From contig JAAFJA010000002.1 of assembly GCA_013298765.1 (NCBI GenBank), positions 372,001 to 436,000 of the forward strand: a stretch of 64,000 nt of DNA. Reading direction: 5' to 3'. Origin of the DNA: Betaproteobacteria bacterium. GTDB lineage: Bacteria; Pseudomonadota; Gammaproteobacteria; Burkholderiales; Casimicrobiaceae. Position 1 is the first letter of the stretch. The number at the start of each line of letters is the position of its first letter. Below are positions 26,413-35,347 of this stretch, one piece after another. The notes beneath the pieces are model-generated. The model had not been told where the DNA came from and made no database searches. It saw nothing but the letters and a program-made list of their open reading frames with translations. Both the position numbers and the translations under genes were made by a program.

Positions 26413-26739
26413 ATGAACTCTAGTGCTTGGACCGAAGTCGCGGTCGAATTCGACATCTCCGAAGATCAAATGACGCTTGGCGTCGAGCTGCCAGATCGAG
26501 AGATTGCGCTCTATCGCGTGGACGGCAAGGTGTACGCCACCGACGGCATTTGCTCTCACGGCAACGCGCGTTTATGCGATGGTTTCATCGACGGGCACGA
26601 GATTGAATGTCCGCTGCATCAAGGCAAGTTCGACGTGCGCGATGGGCGAGCGACGTGTGCGCCGGCGACGGAAGACATCAAAAGCTATCCAGTGAAAATC
26701 GAAGGCAGTCGAGTGTTTGTTTGTCTCGATCCCGTGTAG
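26413..26739 (+). CDS. Rieske-type ferredoxin of the oxygenase system
   Basis: The 108-residue protein carries a Rieske [2Fe-2S] motif, CSHGNARLCDG near residue 47 and CPLHQGKFD near residue 66. It should pass electrons from a reductase to the oxygenase large subunit. Similar ferredoxins (NagAb, AndAb) are of the same length. It is the last gene of the three-gene operon. The reductase must come from elsewhere in the genome or be shared. The ATG has only a weak ribosome binding site. Confidence 0.87.
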   Translation: MNSSAWTEVAVEFDISEDQMTLGVELPDREIALYRVDGKVYATDGICSHGNARLCDGFIDGHEIECPLHQGKFDVRDGRATCAPATEDIKSYPVKIEGSRVFVCLDPV

Positions 26740-26921
26740 CTCATGTCGATGATTAGTTAAATTGCCTGAATTACTTTTTAATTTGGGCTAGAAGCGATTT
26801 TTCACAATAATCGTTATTGATTATTTATGGCGCTTAGCCTTTCTATTTCAGGCAATCGACAGAATTTCTTCTGGGGAACTCATTCAGCTTTTTTTGACTT
26901 CCGCGTCGATCAACCGCAGGT

Positions 26922-27689
26922 TCACACAGGCGCGAATCGAGCCGCGAGACTGGCCGCACTATCCCGCAACAAGTTCTGATCGGCACCCACCGCCACAAAC
27001 AATGCGCCGTTTGCCGCGAAGTGTTTCGCAAGCGCCTCATCTCCGATCAACACGCCCGGTGCTTTGCCGCATTTCAAAATCACCTGAAATGCGTCAACCG
27101 TAGCCTTCACCACATCGGGGTGTTTTGGATTGCCGAGATGGCCCATGGCAGCGGACAAATCACCTGGGCCAATGAACACGCCATCGATGCCCGGAACGCT
27201 CGCAATGGCCTCTAGATTGGCAATGCCCTCGAGCGTTTCAACTTGCACGAGTACACAAATTTCTTCTTGCGCGCGAACGGCGTAATCCTTCACGCGACCG
27301 TAGTGGCTTGCGCGCGGCGCGCCTGCGTAACCGCGCACGCCAAGCGGCGGGTAGCTGCAATAAGAGACCGCATCGCGCGCTTCTTGCTCGGTTTGCACAT
27401 ACGGAATCAATACGGTTTGCACACCCACATCAAGCAAGCGCTTCATCACCACCATGTCGTTCCATGGCGGACGCACGATCGGAGAGGTTTTGCTGCCCTT
27501 CATCGCTTGGAGCTGGCTAACGATGTGGGGCAGCTCGTTGGGCGAATGCTCCATATCGAGCAGCAACCAATCAAACCCACAATCAGCAAGAATTTCGGTT
27601 GAAATGTGGCTACATAAGTGCGACCACAAACCAATTTGCTGCTGTTTTGCTTTGATCGCGTGTTTGAAGTGATTGATGGGTAGATCCAT
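26922..27689 (-). CDS. garL: 2-dehydro-3-deoxyglucarate aldolase (HpcH/HpaI family)
   Basis: The 255-residue class II aldolase should split 5-keto-4-deoxy-glucarate into pyruvate and tartronate semialdehyde. Family features are GLWSHLCSHISTEILADCGFD near residue 20, LLLDMEHSPNE near residue 43 with the catalytic-region His, VLVQVETLEGI near residue 147 with the metal-ligand Glu, and GPGDLSAAMG near residue 174. Relatives act on 4-hydroxy-2-oxoheptanedioate or 2-keto-3-deoxyrhamnonate. The position directly after gudD and garR on one strand points to GarL. Confidence 0.85.
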   Translation of the reverse strand: MDLPINHFKHAIKAKQQQIGLWSHLCSHISTEILADCGFDWLLLDMEHSPNELPHIVSQLQAMKGSKTSPIVRPPWNDMVVMKRLLDVGVQTVLIPYVQTEQEARDAVSYCSYPPLGVRGYAGAPRASHYGRVKDYAVRAQEEICVLVQVETLEGIANLEAIASVPGIDGVFIGPGDLSAAMGHLGNPKHPDVVKATVDAFQVILKCGKAPGVLIGDEALAKHFAANGALFVAVGADQNLLRDSAASLAARFAPV

Positions 27690-27717
27690 ATTTTCGTTAC
27701 ACCACTGAATCGTTGAT

Positions 27718-29055
27718 CTATTGCCGCACGAGGCAAGGCATCTTGTTATTGAACTTCCAATTCGGAATCAGATACTGCATCGCAATCGCATCGTCACGAG
27801 CGCCGAGGCCGTGTTGCAAGTAAAGCTGATGCGCACGCTCGACCGCCGCCATATCGAGCTCCACACCGAGCCCAGGCTTTTTTGGCACACTCACAAAGCC
27901 GTCTTTGATCTGAAGCGGCTCCTTGGTCAGGTATTCGCCGTCTTGCCAGATCCAGTGTGTGTCAATTGCCGTGACTTTGCCCGGCGCAGCGGAAGCGCAA
28001 TGCGTGAACATCGCAAGCGACACGTCGAAATGATTGTTCGAATGCGAGCCCCAAGTGAGGTCATACGTCTGACAAAGTTGGGCGACGCGAACGGAGCCTT
28101 GCAGAGTCCAGAAATGCGGGTCAGCAAGCGGAATATCGACGGATTGCAACTGAATCGAATGCGCCATCTCGCGCCAATCGGTTGCGACCATATTGGTCGC
28201 CGTCGGCAGCCCCGTCGCGCGACGAAACTCAGCCATTACTTCGCGGCCTGAGAACACGCCCTCAGCCCCACATGGATCCTCAGCGTACGCCATCGTCTCA
28301 CGGTGATCGCGAAGCAGACGAATCGCGTCTTTTAGGAGCCAGCCGCCATTAGGGTCAAGCGTCACGCGCGCATTCGGGAAGGCTTCATGTAGCGCGATGA
28401 TCGCCTCCACCTCTTCTTCACCACGAAATACGCCGCCCTTCAGTTTAAAGTCTTGAAATCCATAGCGTTCGTTCGTAGCGCGTGCGAGCTTCACGATGGC
28501 CTCGGGCGTCACCGCTTCCTCGTTACGTAAACGAAACCACTCGTTGTCGGCATCAAGCTCGGCGCGATATCCCAAATCCGTGCGCTTGCGATCGCCGATG
28601 TAGAACAAGTAGCCAAGCATCTGCACGCGTTCGCGTTGCTGCCCCTCGCCCAAAAGCGCGGCGACCGGCACGTTGAGATGCTGCCCAAGCAAATCTAATA
28701 GTGCACTCTCGACGGCTGTCACCGCGTGAATGGCCACACGCAGATCAAAGGTCTGCTGTCCGCGCCCACCGCTGTCGCGATCAGCAAACGCAGCGCGCAT
28801 TCGATTGAGCACCGCGTTATACGCGCCAACGGGTTGACCAACGATCAACGACGCCGCATCTTCAAGCGTCTTACGAATCTTTTCACCACCGGGCACTTCA
28901 CCTAAGCCTGTGTGACCGCTCGAATCGGTCGCAATCACGATGTTGCGAGTGAAGAACGGCCCGTGTGCACCACTCAGGTTTAGCAGCATGCTGTCGTGCC
29001 CGGCAACGGGCACGACTCGAAATTGGGTGATGACGGGATATTTGGACATAACCAA
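27718..29055 (-). CDS. gudD: Glucarate dehydratase (enolase superfamily)
   Basis: The 445-residue enzyme dehydrates D-glucarate (and L-idarate) to 5-keto-4-deoxyglucarate. Enolase-superfamily residues are visible: DFKLKGG near residue 205 (KxK base), LDPNGGW near residue 235 (metal Asp and Asn), [16 protein letters not shown] near residue 264, and [10 protein letters not shown] near residue 340 (His base). The ending [16 protein letters not shown] is the GudD pattern. It lies 28 bases before garL and 35 bases after garR, so the three form one operon. The ATG at 29049 is an alternative start. Confidence 0.93.
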   Translation of the reverse strand: MVMSKYPVITQFRVVPVAGHDSMLLNLSGAHGPFFTRNIVIATDSSGHTGLGEVPGGEKIRKTLEDAASLIVGQPVGAYNAVLNRMRAAFADRDSGGRGQQTFDLRVAIHAVTAVESALLDLLGQHLNVPVAALLGEGQQRERVQMLGYLFYIGDRKRTDLGYRAELDADNEWFRLRNEEAVTPEAIVKLARATNERYGFQDFKLKGGVFRGEEEVEAIIALHEAFPNARVTLDPNGGWLLKDAIRLLRDHRETMAYAEDPCGAEGVFSGREVMAEFRRATGLPTATNMVATDWREMAHSIQLQSVDIPLADPHFWTLQGSVRVAQLCQTYDLTWGSHSNNHFDVSLAMFTHCASAAPGKVTAIDTHWIWQDGEYLTKEPLQIKDGFVSVPKKPGLGVELDMAAVERAHQLYLQHGLGARDDAIAMQYLIPNWKFNNKMPCLVRQ

Positions 29056-29090
29056 TATGTAGCGCTTTTTCGCTGACGATGCACCCGCGG

Positions 29091-29981
29091 CTACGACTGG
29101 ACCGGGTCGAGTGAAAAGTTCGACGCAGCCTCAAGCACTTTGATCAACGCAGAGTGATCCCAGTTCGCGCCGTCCTGAGCCACACATGCGTTCATCATTT
29201 GCGCCACGCTCGCCGTATGCGGGAGCGACACACCCAGCGCACGCGCGCCGTCTAGCGCGAGGCGGATGTCTTTCTGATGCAAGCCGATGCGAAAGCCTGG
29301 CGCGAACGTACGCTTAATCATGCGCTCGCCATGAACTTCTAGAATTCTGCTCGCGGCGAATCCCCCCATCAGCGCCTCGCGCACCTTGGCAGGATTCGCG
29401 CCCGCTTTCGCGGCGAATAGCAACGCCTCGGCGACCGCCTCAATCGTGAGCGCAACGATGATCTGATTTGCTACTTTACACGTTTGTCCAGCACCGTTTT
29501 CGCCCACGTGCGTGATGTTTTTTCCCATCAACGCGAATAGCGGCTTCACGCGATCAAACGCGCTCGACTCGCCGCCCACCATGATGGTGAGCGTTGCAGC
29601 CTTGGCACCCACTTCGCCGCCGGATACCGGCGCATCGAGATATTGAGCGCCGAGCGTCCTTACTTTGGCAGCAAACTCCTTTGTCTCGATGGGCGAGATT
29701 GAGCTCATGTCAACGATGATTTTCCCGGCAAGGCTCGCTTCGCACACGCCGTTTGCGGCAAACAGCACATCGTGAACTTGCGGCGTATCCGGAACCATGA
29801 TGAAAACGATGTCGGCGGCGGCAGCGACTTCTCTCGCGCTATCGAGGACTGTCGCTCCCTTTTCGCGAAGCGAAGCTGGAAATTCTCCTTGGGTATTTGC
29901 GTAGAGCACATAGCCCGCGTCAATCAAATGCGTAGCCATGGGCGCGCCCATGATCCCTAAGCCGATAAATCCAATCTTCAC
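29091..29981 (-). CDS. garR: Tartronate semialdehyde reductase (2-hydroxy-3-oxopropionate reductase)
   Basis: This 296-residue beta-hydroxyacid dehydrogenase reduces tartronate semialdehyde to glycerate. It begins [19 protein letters not shown] (dinucleotide-binding GxGxxG). The substrate site is [20 protein letters not shown] near residue 116, and catalytic Lys lies in [10 protein letters not shown] near residue 170. Length and motifs are those of GarR/GlxR. It is the first gene of garR-gudD-garL. A perfect GATGTCTGACATC palindrome lies about 190 bases upstream. Confidence 0.9.
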   Translation of the reverse strand: MKIGFIGLGIMGAPMATHLIDAGYVLYANTQGEFPASLREKGATVLDSAREVAAAADIVFIMVPDTPQVHDVLFAANGVCEASLAGKIIVDMSSISPIETKEFAAKVRTLGAQYLDAPVSGGEVGAKAATLTIMVGGESSAFDRVKPLFALMGKNITHVGENGAGQTCKVANQIIVALTIEAVAEALLFAAKAGANPAKVREALMGGFAASRILEVHGERMIKRTFAPGFRIGLHQKDIRLALDGARALGVSLPHTASVAQMMNACVAQDGANWDHSALIKVLEAASNFSLDPVQS

Positions 29982-30288
29982 TCGTGATCTCGCTTTCTCT
30001 TGTTCATTTGTAAGGTCTGAGCCAGCAATCGATTTAGCGCTTTAAGACCACAGCAATGACACTTTGCTTGACTTCACGCTGCTCGCGCGATGTGTTTGAT
30101 AACGGCCAGGGGCGCAGCCTCATTCGACTGCATTCAAGTCGCCCGCAATCTAGTGATCTCTTATCTGATGTCTGACATCATATCATATTGCAGCGGACAA
30201 ACCCTAACCGACACTAAGCCGTCAGTGAGGAACGCCGTACGAGCCCCCCCCCCACCGCCGCCGAGCAAACTAGGTAAGACTTATGCAA
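29982..30288. other. Intergenic region upstream of garR
   Basis: These 307 bases hold no gene. They contain the candidate operator at 30167-30179 and a run of ten C residues at 30244-30253, followed by CCGCCGCCG. No clear terminator for the dctP gene on the same strand is seen. Confidence 0.5.
30167..30179. promoter_or_regulatory. Perfect palindromic operator candidate (GntR type) upstream of garR
   Basis: GATGTCTGACATC is a perfect palindrome around a central T and is flanked by one more matching pair (T...A). The identical 13 bases recur at 38440-38452 between togM and the pectin methylesterase gene. The pattern suits a FadR-type GntR regulator such as the one at 44374. Confidence 0.65.
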
Positions 30289-31296
30289 CTAGTTCGCAAG
30301 AATCGTGACCAGCTCGTCTTTGGTGTCCGGATTGGTCCAGTATTTCTGAAGCAGTGGCTTCATTCGAGCCACATAGGCGCCGTATTCAATGGGTCGATCA
30401 AACACTACGCCGGCCTTCCGAGCTACAACCTTCGCTTCCTCCACCTGCTTAACCCAGAGCTCACGCATCTTTTTTGCGGATCGCTCACCTGCGGCGAGAA
30501 AAAGCTTTTGATCGTCGGCCGAGAGCTTTCGCCACGCGCTCGAAGAAATCACCAGCGCTTCCGGAGTGATCACATGCTCAGTTTGAAAAAAGAAACGGGC
30601 GCTTTTGTAGTGCCCCGCTGAAACAAACGATGGAAGGTTGTTTTCAGCACAATCGATTTTGCCTTCATCGAACGCCGTCTTCACTTCTTTGTATGGAACA
30701 CCCATTGGAGTGGCTCCGAGAAGGGTGATCATCTCTTTGAATACCTCCGTCCCCTGCACTCGAATCCGAAGCCCCTTGAAATCGCGTGGGCCCGTCAACT
30801 GCTTGTTGGTGCAATAAAACGACCGTGCACCGCCGTCATACCAACCTAAAACAACGAATCCAGCCGCAGCGAGCCGCTCACGGAAGCGAGCTCCCAAGGC
30901 TCCGTCGAGATGCCTAAACATATGCGCCGTGTCTTTAAACAGAAACGGCAGCGTGATGGCCTTCATACTCGGCACCGCTTCCGTGAGCGGAGGCAAGCCG
31001 AACTCTCCCATATCGAGCTCACCAGACTTGAGCATCGACACCGCCTTGGGCTGATCGCCGAGCGTGGCATTCGAGAAGACCTGAACGGAGATTCGCCCTT
31101 TGGTTTGCTCATTGATCTCCGCAGCGAAGCTATCGAGCGCTACCGTCACGGGATAGCCTTCCGGATGAATATTCCAAAGCCTGAGACGTACGGCTTGAGA
31201 GTTTTGCTGCGCTTGAGCGTGCACAGCTGGCAACGCGCCAAGCGCAACTATGCAGATAAACAATAAAAGAAAGAAATAGCTTGTCCTCGAAATCAT
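30289..31296 (-). CDS. dctP: TRAP transporter substrate-binding protein, DctP family (solitary)
   Basis: The 335-residue protein has a signal peptide (YFFLLLFICIVALGALPAVHAQA) and the DctP fold, with NIHPEGYPVTVALDSFA near residue 43 and RVQGTEVFKEMITLLGATPMGVPYKEVKTAFDEGKIDCAEN near residue 170. In the family the Arg of the first motif holds the substrate carboxylate. A strong AAGGAGG precedes the ATG. No membrane genes lie next to it, so it may serve the DctQM pair at 48101-49914. The context suggests a uronate or aldarate ligand. Confidence 0.88.
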   Translation of the reverse strand: MISRTSYFFLLLFICIVALGALPAVHAQAQQNSQAVRLRLWNIHPEGYPVTVALDSFAAEINEQTKGRISVQVFSNATLGDQPKAVSMLKSGELDMGEFGLPPLTEAVPSMKAITLPFLFKDTAHMFRHLDGALGARFRERLAAAGFVVLGWYDGGARSFYCTNKQLTGPRDFKGLRIRVQGTEVFKEMITLLGATPMGVPYKEVKTAFDEGKIDCAENNLPSFVSAGHYKSARFFFQTEHVITPEALVISSSAWRKLSADDQKLFLAAGERSAKKMRELWVKQVEEAKVVARKAGVVFDRPIEYGAYVARMKPLLQKYWTNPDTKDELVTILAN

Positions 31297-31396
31297 GTTG
31301 TTCGGTCCTCCTTGAACGTAGTTGATCTACAGACACCCTAGTCACCATCAATCCGCTTGCTGCGCGCTTTGCAGAGCGCGAGCGGACTCCGCCCTT

Positions 31397-32809
31397 TCAT
31401 ATCGAGGGCTTTTTATTTAGTACGAATGCAAACTTATGATCGTTCGCGACTTTCTCGCGAGCCGCAGTCGTGCCCGCACCAACATGCCCGCGCAGTCGCG
31501 TCGTAAGATCAGATGCGGATGAGAGCTGATAGGGATAGGGCACGTGCCATGTTGCGCGGGAGGAAGTGATCGCTTCTTCACTTGGCGGATCAACCTTCAA
31601 CGTACGCCATTGGCCATCGATCAATTGCACGTTGTCTCGAGCGGCTAAGCGATCACCGCGCAACCAACGAAATATTCGCGAGGAACCATCACGTTCCAAG
31701 ATGAACGCATTGGCCTCAGCGAAGATGCTCGAGCCGATGCCAACGCCAATTGAGTAGCCGTAATCGTAATCAGCGCCTTTGGTCGCCGTGTACAAATTGT
31801 TGTACACATGAACTTGTCCGTAGCGAACGCGCGGGGAGCGCTCTTTAACATTGTCAAACCAGTTGTTGTGGAGTGTTACGCGCAAACGGCCCGCGTCGTC
31901 TTTCCGCGAATCGCTGTTACCGATCAAGAGCCCTTTGTCATGATCGCGAAAATGGCTATTCGAGATCGTGACTAAATCTGATCCTCGAATTACGTCAACC
32001 AATCCATCATGGAATTGCATTGGCCGATTCAGCAGAGTTCTGTTCAGCCGATCAGGGCGGACGCCGTCGCTAAACGTACAAAAGTCGATCCATACTCGCC
32101 GCGAATTCACGACGGAGATATTGTCGTAAGCCGCGTTCCATTCGCCATGGCCGTTGTCCGCTGGGTCCCACGCCGGAAAGTAATCGTAGGCGTCCTCAAA
32201 AGCGATATTGCGAATGATCACGTTCTCAATATCGAGAAGCATCAAGCTACCGTTCTTCAATACCGCTTTTTCGCCCACCCCCACCAACGTCGTGTTTGAC
32301 CCTACGCGAACCAGCACAACCTTTTCTTGGTTCCGCGCAGACCGTTGTCGCGCAATCTCTTGCGATCCCTCAGGCTTGCTTCTACCCCATGTGGCGGGCG
32401 AAAAAGCGGCAACATACTTATCCCAGCTAAATGCAGGATCTTTGTAGTCGGATTCAGTGAGCGGTAAATTGGAATCATCGACGCTAAGGTCGATCACACC
32501 CTCAATACGAATAATCTTTGCTTCGTGCGCGAGAATCTTGTCATGGGCAGCAAGTGCCGCCACCAACTCGCGACGGCTACGCACGGTGTAGGTTTTCTGC
32601 TTACCGGCAAGAGCCCCGCCTGTCACAGGCTCAGCGTGCCCCGCCCACCCAGCATCGGTCGTGTTCGTCCAAGCAGCATTCGCTGTTGCGCTAACGCTCG
32701 CTGCGTTTTGTACGCCTCCATCAACAACCGCGCATGAAGACGCGAACGTGGCACAAACTACAAACAGCGCCCCACGCGCTGATTTGAAAAAGCGCGCGAG
32801 GTTCTTCAC
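31397..32809 (-). CDS. Pectate lyase, polysaccharide lyase family 1, probable lipoprotein
   Basis: I start at the GTG at 32809, which overlaps the last base of the ogl stop codon (TAGTG) and gives 470 residues. From there the sequence forms a clean lipoprotein signal, KNLARFFKSARGALFVV then FASSC. An ATG at 32848 is possible but puts charged residues before the signal. The enzyme cleaves polygalacturonate by beta-elimination. The PL1 features are RVWIDFCTFSDG near residue 230, HDGLVDVIRGSDLVTISN (calcium Asp), FRDHDKGLLIG, and ERSPRVRYGQVHVYNNLY with the catalytic Arg. The lipobox suggests it is anchored to a membrane. Confidence 0.88.
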   Translation of the reverse strand: MKNLARFFKSARGALFVVCATFASSCAVVDGGVQNAASVSATANAAWTNTTDAGWAGHAEPVTGGALAGKQKTYTVRSRRELVAALAAHDKILAHEAKIIRIEGVIDLSVDDSNLPLTESDYKDPAFSWDKYVAAFSPATWGRSKPEGSQEIARQRSARNQEKVVLVRVGSNTTLVGVGEKAVLKNGSLMLLDIENVIIRNIAFEDAYDYFPAWDPADNGHGEWNAAYDNISVVNSRRVWIDFCTFSDGVRPDRLNRTLLNRPMQFHDGLVDVIRGSDLVTISNSHFRDHDKGLLIGNSDSRKDDAGRLRVTLHNNWFDNVKERSPRVRYGQVHVYNNLYTATKGADYDYGYSIGVGIGSSIFAEANAFILERDGSSRIFRWLRGDRLAARDNVQLIDGQWRTLKVDPPSEEAITSSRATWHVPYPYQLSSASDLTTRLRGHVGAGTTAAREKVANDHKFAFVLNKKPSI

Positions 32810-33957
32810 TACAAAGAAGCTAGGAACAGCGCGGTACTGCCGTTGCAATCAGAGGAATAGAGAATCGATTTCTCGTCGGGAGAAAACGAGGGATGTGGGT
32901 GCGTAAGCTGTCGGTCACCCTTGACAACATCCCAAGAGGTGTCGTGCCGCGCGACTTTTCTAGACGAACGATCACGCGTGTCGAACACGTGCAAGTAGGG
33001 GTTAGGTTCGACGATATGCGCTGAAGTATTGCTTACGTCGGCAGGCGTATCGCAGCCGTCCCCGACGATGAGCGTGCCGGTGTGGTTGCTCATCAGATGC
33101 GAGCAAGGCGGCATCGTGATGATGAGTTGATCATCAAGCGTCGTTGGATCGAGCGAGCGGATATAGCGATTTGGATCGCCTTCCTTGTACGAAACGTAAA
33201 TCATTTTCGAACCGTCGGGTACAAAAAATTCGTGCGTACAGCTCTCTCCGTGTTCATGAGGTTTGCCACAGCGGATATTGGTACCGTCTTCGTTGATAAA
33301 CCACATCCGCGCATCGATCATGTCGTGCGGCCCCTCGTGACAAAACGCAACAGTGTTGTCATCACCTGGTCGGTACAGTGGATGGCCGAGCCAGAGCTTT
33401 TCTTCATGAATTACGGTGCGTTCGCCACTTGCCAGATCGATACGAATCAAGCGGCAGCGCGGCTTCCTGAGAAACATCTCGCGGAATTTTGTCCAATCAG
33501 AGAGAGGGAACCAATCGTCCTTCGATATCTCAATACCGACGAGCTTGGTGCACGCACTGTTGGCCACCCACGTTCCGTAACTTACCCAATCAGCGGGTGA
33601 TGTATAAACAATCTCTTCGGCCAGTGAATCAAGGTGAACGCGAATGAGCGAGCGCCCTCCTCTCACCAAGTAGAGCAATTTGTCATCCGGGCTCAGGAAT
33701 CCGCCAAACGCATTTTCACCTTCGCCTTCAGTGAGTTGCCGCGCCGTTTTCTCCGCGAAGTTGAGCATGTAGTAGTTGCGACGCCCATCAAATTCACCCG
33801 CGAAAAGTAGCCTCGAACCGTCGTTCGAAAAGCATTTTTGGTAGAAGTAATTCCGGTGGCAAACCACATCCTGCGGCGTGAGTTGCGTGACGGTTGCGCC
33901 AGTGTCGCGATCAGCGTACACATTGAATTTCAATTCGTGGACTGTATGTTTCGGCAT
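32809..33957 (-). CDS. ogl: Oligogalacturonate lyase (PL22)
   Basis: The 382-residue protein is a seven-bladed beta-propeller lyase that degrades short, mostly unsaturated oligogalacturonides to monomers (DKI) in the cytoplasm. It has no signal peptide. Family segments include VVCHRNYFYQKCFSNDGSRLLFAG near residue 31, LWLGHPLYRPGDDNTVAFCHEGPHD near residue 194 with the manganese-site His, and SCTHEFFVPDGSKMIYVSY near residue 236. The last His cluster is HPHPSFSPDEKSILYSSD. It is followed with a one-base overlap by the pectate lyase, so both are translated from one message. Confidence 0.92.
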   Translation of the reverse strand: MPKHTVHELKFNVYADRDTGATVTQLTPQDVVCHRNYFYQKCFSNDGSRLLFAGEFDGRRNYYMLNFAEKTARQLTEGEGENAFGGFLSPDDKLLYLVRGGRSLIRVHLDSLAEEIVYTSPADWVSYGTWVANSACTKLVGIEISKDDWFPLSDWTKFREMFLRKPRCRLIRIDLASGERTVIHEEKLWLGHPLYRPGDDNTVAFCHEGPHDMIDARMWFINEDGTNIRCGKPHEHGESCTHEFFVPDGSKMIYVSYKEGDPNRYIRSLDPTTLDDQLIITMPPCSHLMSNHTGTLIVGDGCDTPADVSNTSAHIVEPNPYLHVFDTRDRSSRKVARHDTSWDVVKGDRQLTHPHPSFSPDEKSILYSSDCNGSTALFLASL

Positions 33958-34018
33958 GACTTTTTTCAGGTGAATCTAGGGCATGTTCACGTTGCTGCGC
34001 GACGATTACCGACACCCA

Positions 34019-35320
34019 CTAAAGGCGTTGGAGAATGGTTGCGCCTTGCTCACTTAGCTGCTTTGCAGCTTCATCGGCACTGATCTTTCCGTAGCCGATT
34101 TGCTCAAAAACTTCACGCATAAATTTCTGAACACGGGGGTGCTCAAACTGCGCGGCAGGCAGCGAAATTGCACCCGCTTTTTGCTGCGTTGAAATCCGCG
34201 CGTAGGCCTTCAGCTCAATCGGGCGTAGTCGATCTTCTTTTTGGAGCTGCTGGAATGCGCTCAACGACGCGGGAGTGCCGCGAGACATGTCGATGATCCG
34301 AACCGCCTCTGGGTCCGTCAAAACAAAGTTCACAAACTTCGCTGCGAGTTCAGGATGTTTGCTACGTTTGGAGACAGCATAGACCAGCGATGAGCGTCCA
34401 AACATGCCTGAATTTTTAGCGCCTGGTAGCGTGAGAAAGTCACCGACATCAAGCTCTTGTCCCTTGCTCGGCAATGTGCTCCCAATTAATCGAACCGTGG
34501 AATCCCAGGTGTACACCCCAGCCCAGTTGCCGTTTACCCAATCCGGCTGTTGCTCAACTGGCTTCTCAACGCCACCCAAGCTCGCTCGATACGGCAGCGG
34601 TGTCACGATCTTCTCGTCTTGCAAACGCTTGTAAAACGCTGCCCAGTCTTTGAGCGCCGCGGCACTCATCGCAATTTTCCCTGTCTTCGGATCGATATAA
34701 GGCGTGCCATGCTTTTGATACGCATACGCATGGCTCAATAGAATCAAGTCGTACAGATTGCCATCGAGCAGGTAACCTTTGTCACCGACTTTCGCGCGAA
34801 ACGCTTTGCCAGCCGTAAAGAGCTCGTCCCAATTTTTCGGGGGCTGGACTCCCGCTATAGCTAAAACCGACTTGTTCCAATAAAAGATTCTCGCCGCAAA
34901 GCCTACAGGCATAGCGTTCAGTTTTCCGTTGATGGTTGTGAGCGCTAAATCTTGATCTGTGAAGTCTGTCAACTTCATCGAGACGGCACTCTTACGTAGA
35001 TCGTAGAAGCCGTCTCCGCCTTTGGAGAATGCCGACAACCAAGCCCAGTTGAGCTGCATCACGTCGGGCTCATTACGACCCGCAATCTGGGTTGACAGAC
35101 GCTCCTGATAGCCCTGGAAGCCAGAGTACTCTGCCTTAATCTTTACGCCAGGATTTTTCGCTTCAAACAGCTTCGACGCCTTGAGCATTGCTTCGTGTCG
35201 CTCGCCGCCACCCCACCAAGAGAAGCGCAACTCTTGAGCAGCGGCGTTTGCAAACATGCCCGCAGACACTAAGCTCGCGCACACAAGCGCCGCAGACAAT
35301 TTTTGAACAGAAAATTTCAT
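34019..35320 (-). CDS. togB: Oligogalacturonide ABC transporter, substrate-binding protein
   Basis: The 433-residue periplasmic protein has a signal peptide ending ANAAAQ, then LRFSWWGGGERHEAMLKASKLFE, the TogB-like opening. DVMQLNWAWLSAF near residue 86 also fits carbohydrate-binding proteins of ABC family CUT1. It should capture oligogalacturonides from the periplasm. It is the last gene of the togM-togN-togA-togB operon, 27 bases after togA, with a good AAGGAG site. Binding of other uronate oligomers cannot be ruled out. Confidence 0.88.
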   Translation of the reverse strand: MKFSVQKLSAALVCASLVSAGMFANAAAQELRFSWWGGGERHEAMLKASKLFEAKNPGVKIKAEYSGFQGYQERLSTQIAGRNEPDVMQLNWAWLSAFSKGGDGFYDLRKSAVSMKLTDFTDQDLALTTINGKLNAMPVGFAARIFYWNKSVLAIAGVQPPKNWDELFTAGKAFRAKVGDKGYLLDGNLYDLILLSHAYAYQKHGTPYIDPKTGKIAMSAAALKDWAAFYKRLQDEKIVTPLPYRASLGGVEKPVEQQPDWVNGNWAGVYTWDSTVRLIGSTLPSKGQELDVGDFLTLPGAKNSGMFGRSSLVYAVSKRSKHPELAAKFVNFVLTDPEAVRIIDMSRGTPASLSAFQQLQKEDRLRPIELKAYARISTQQKAGAISLPAAQFEHPRVQKFMREVFEQIGYGKISADEAAKQLSEQGATILQRL

Positions 35321-35347
35321 GTGTACTCCTTCAACCCGACGCGACTT

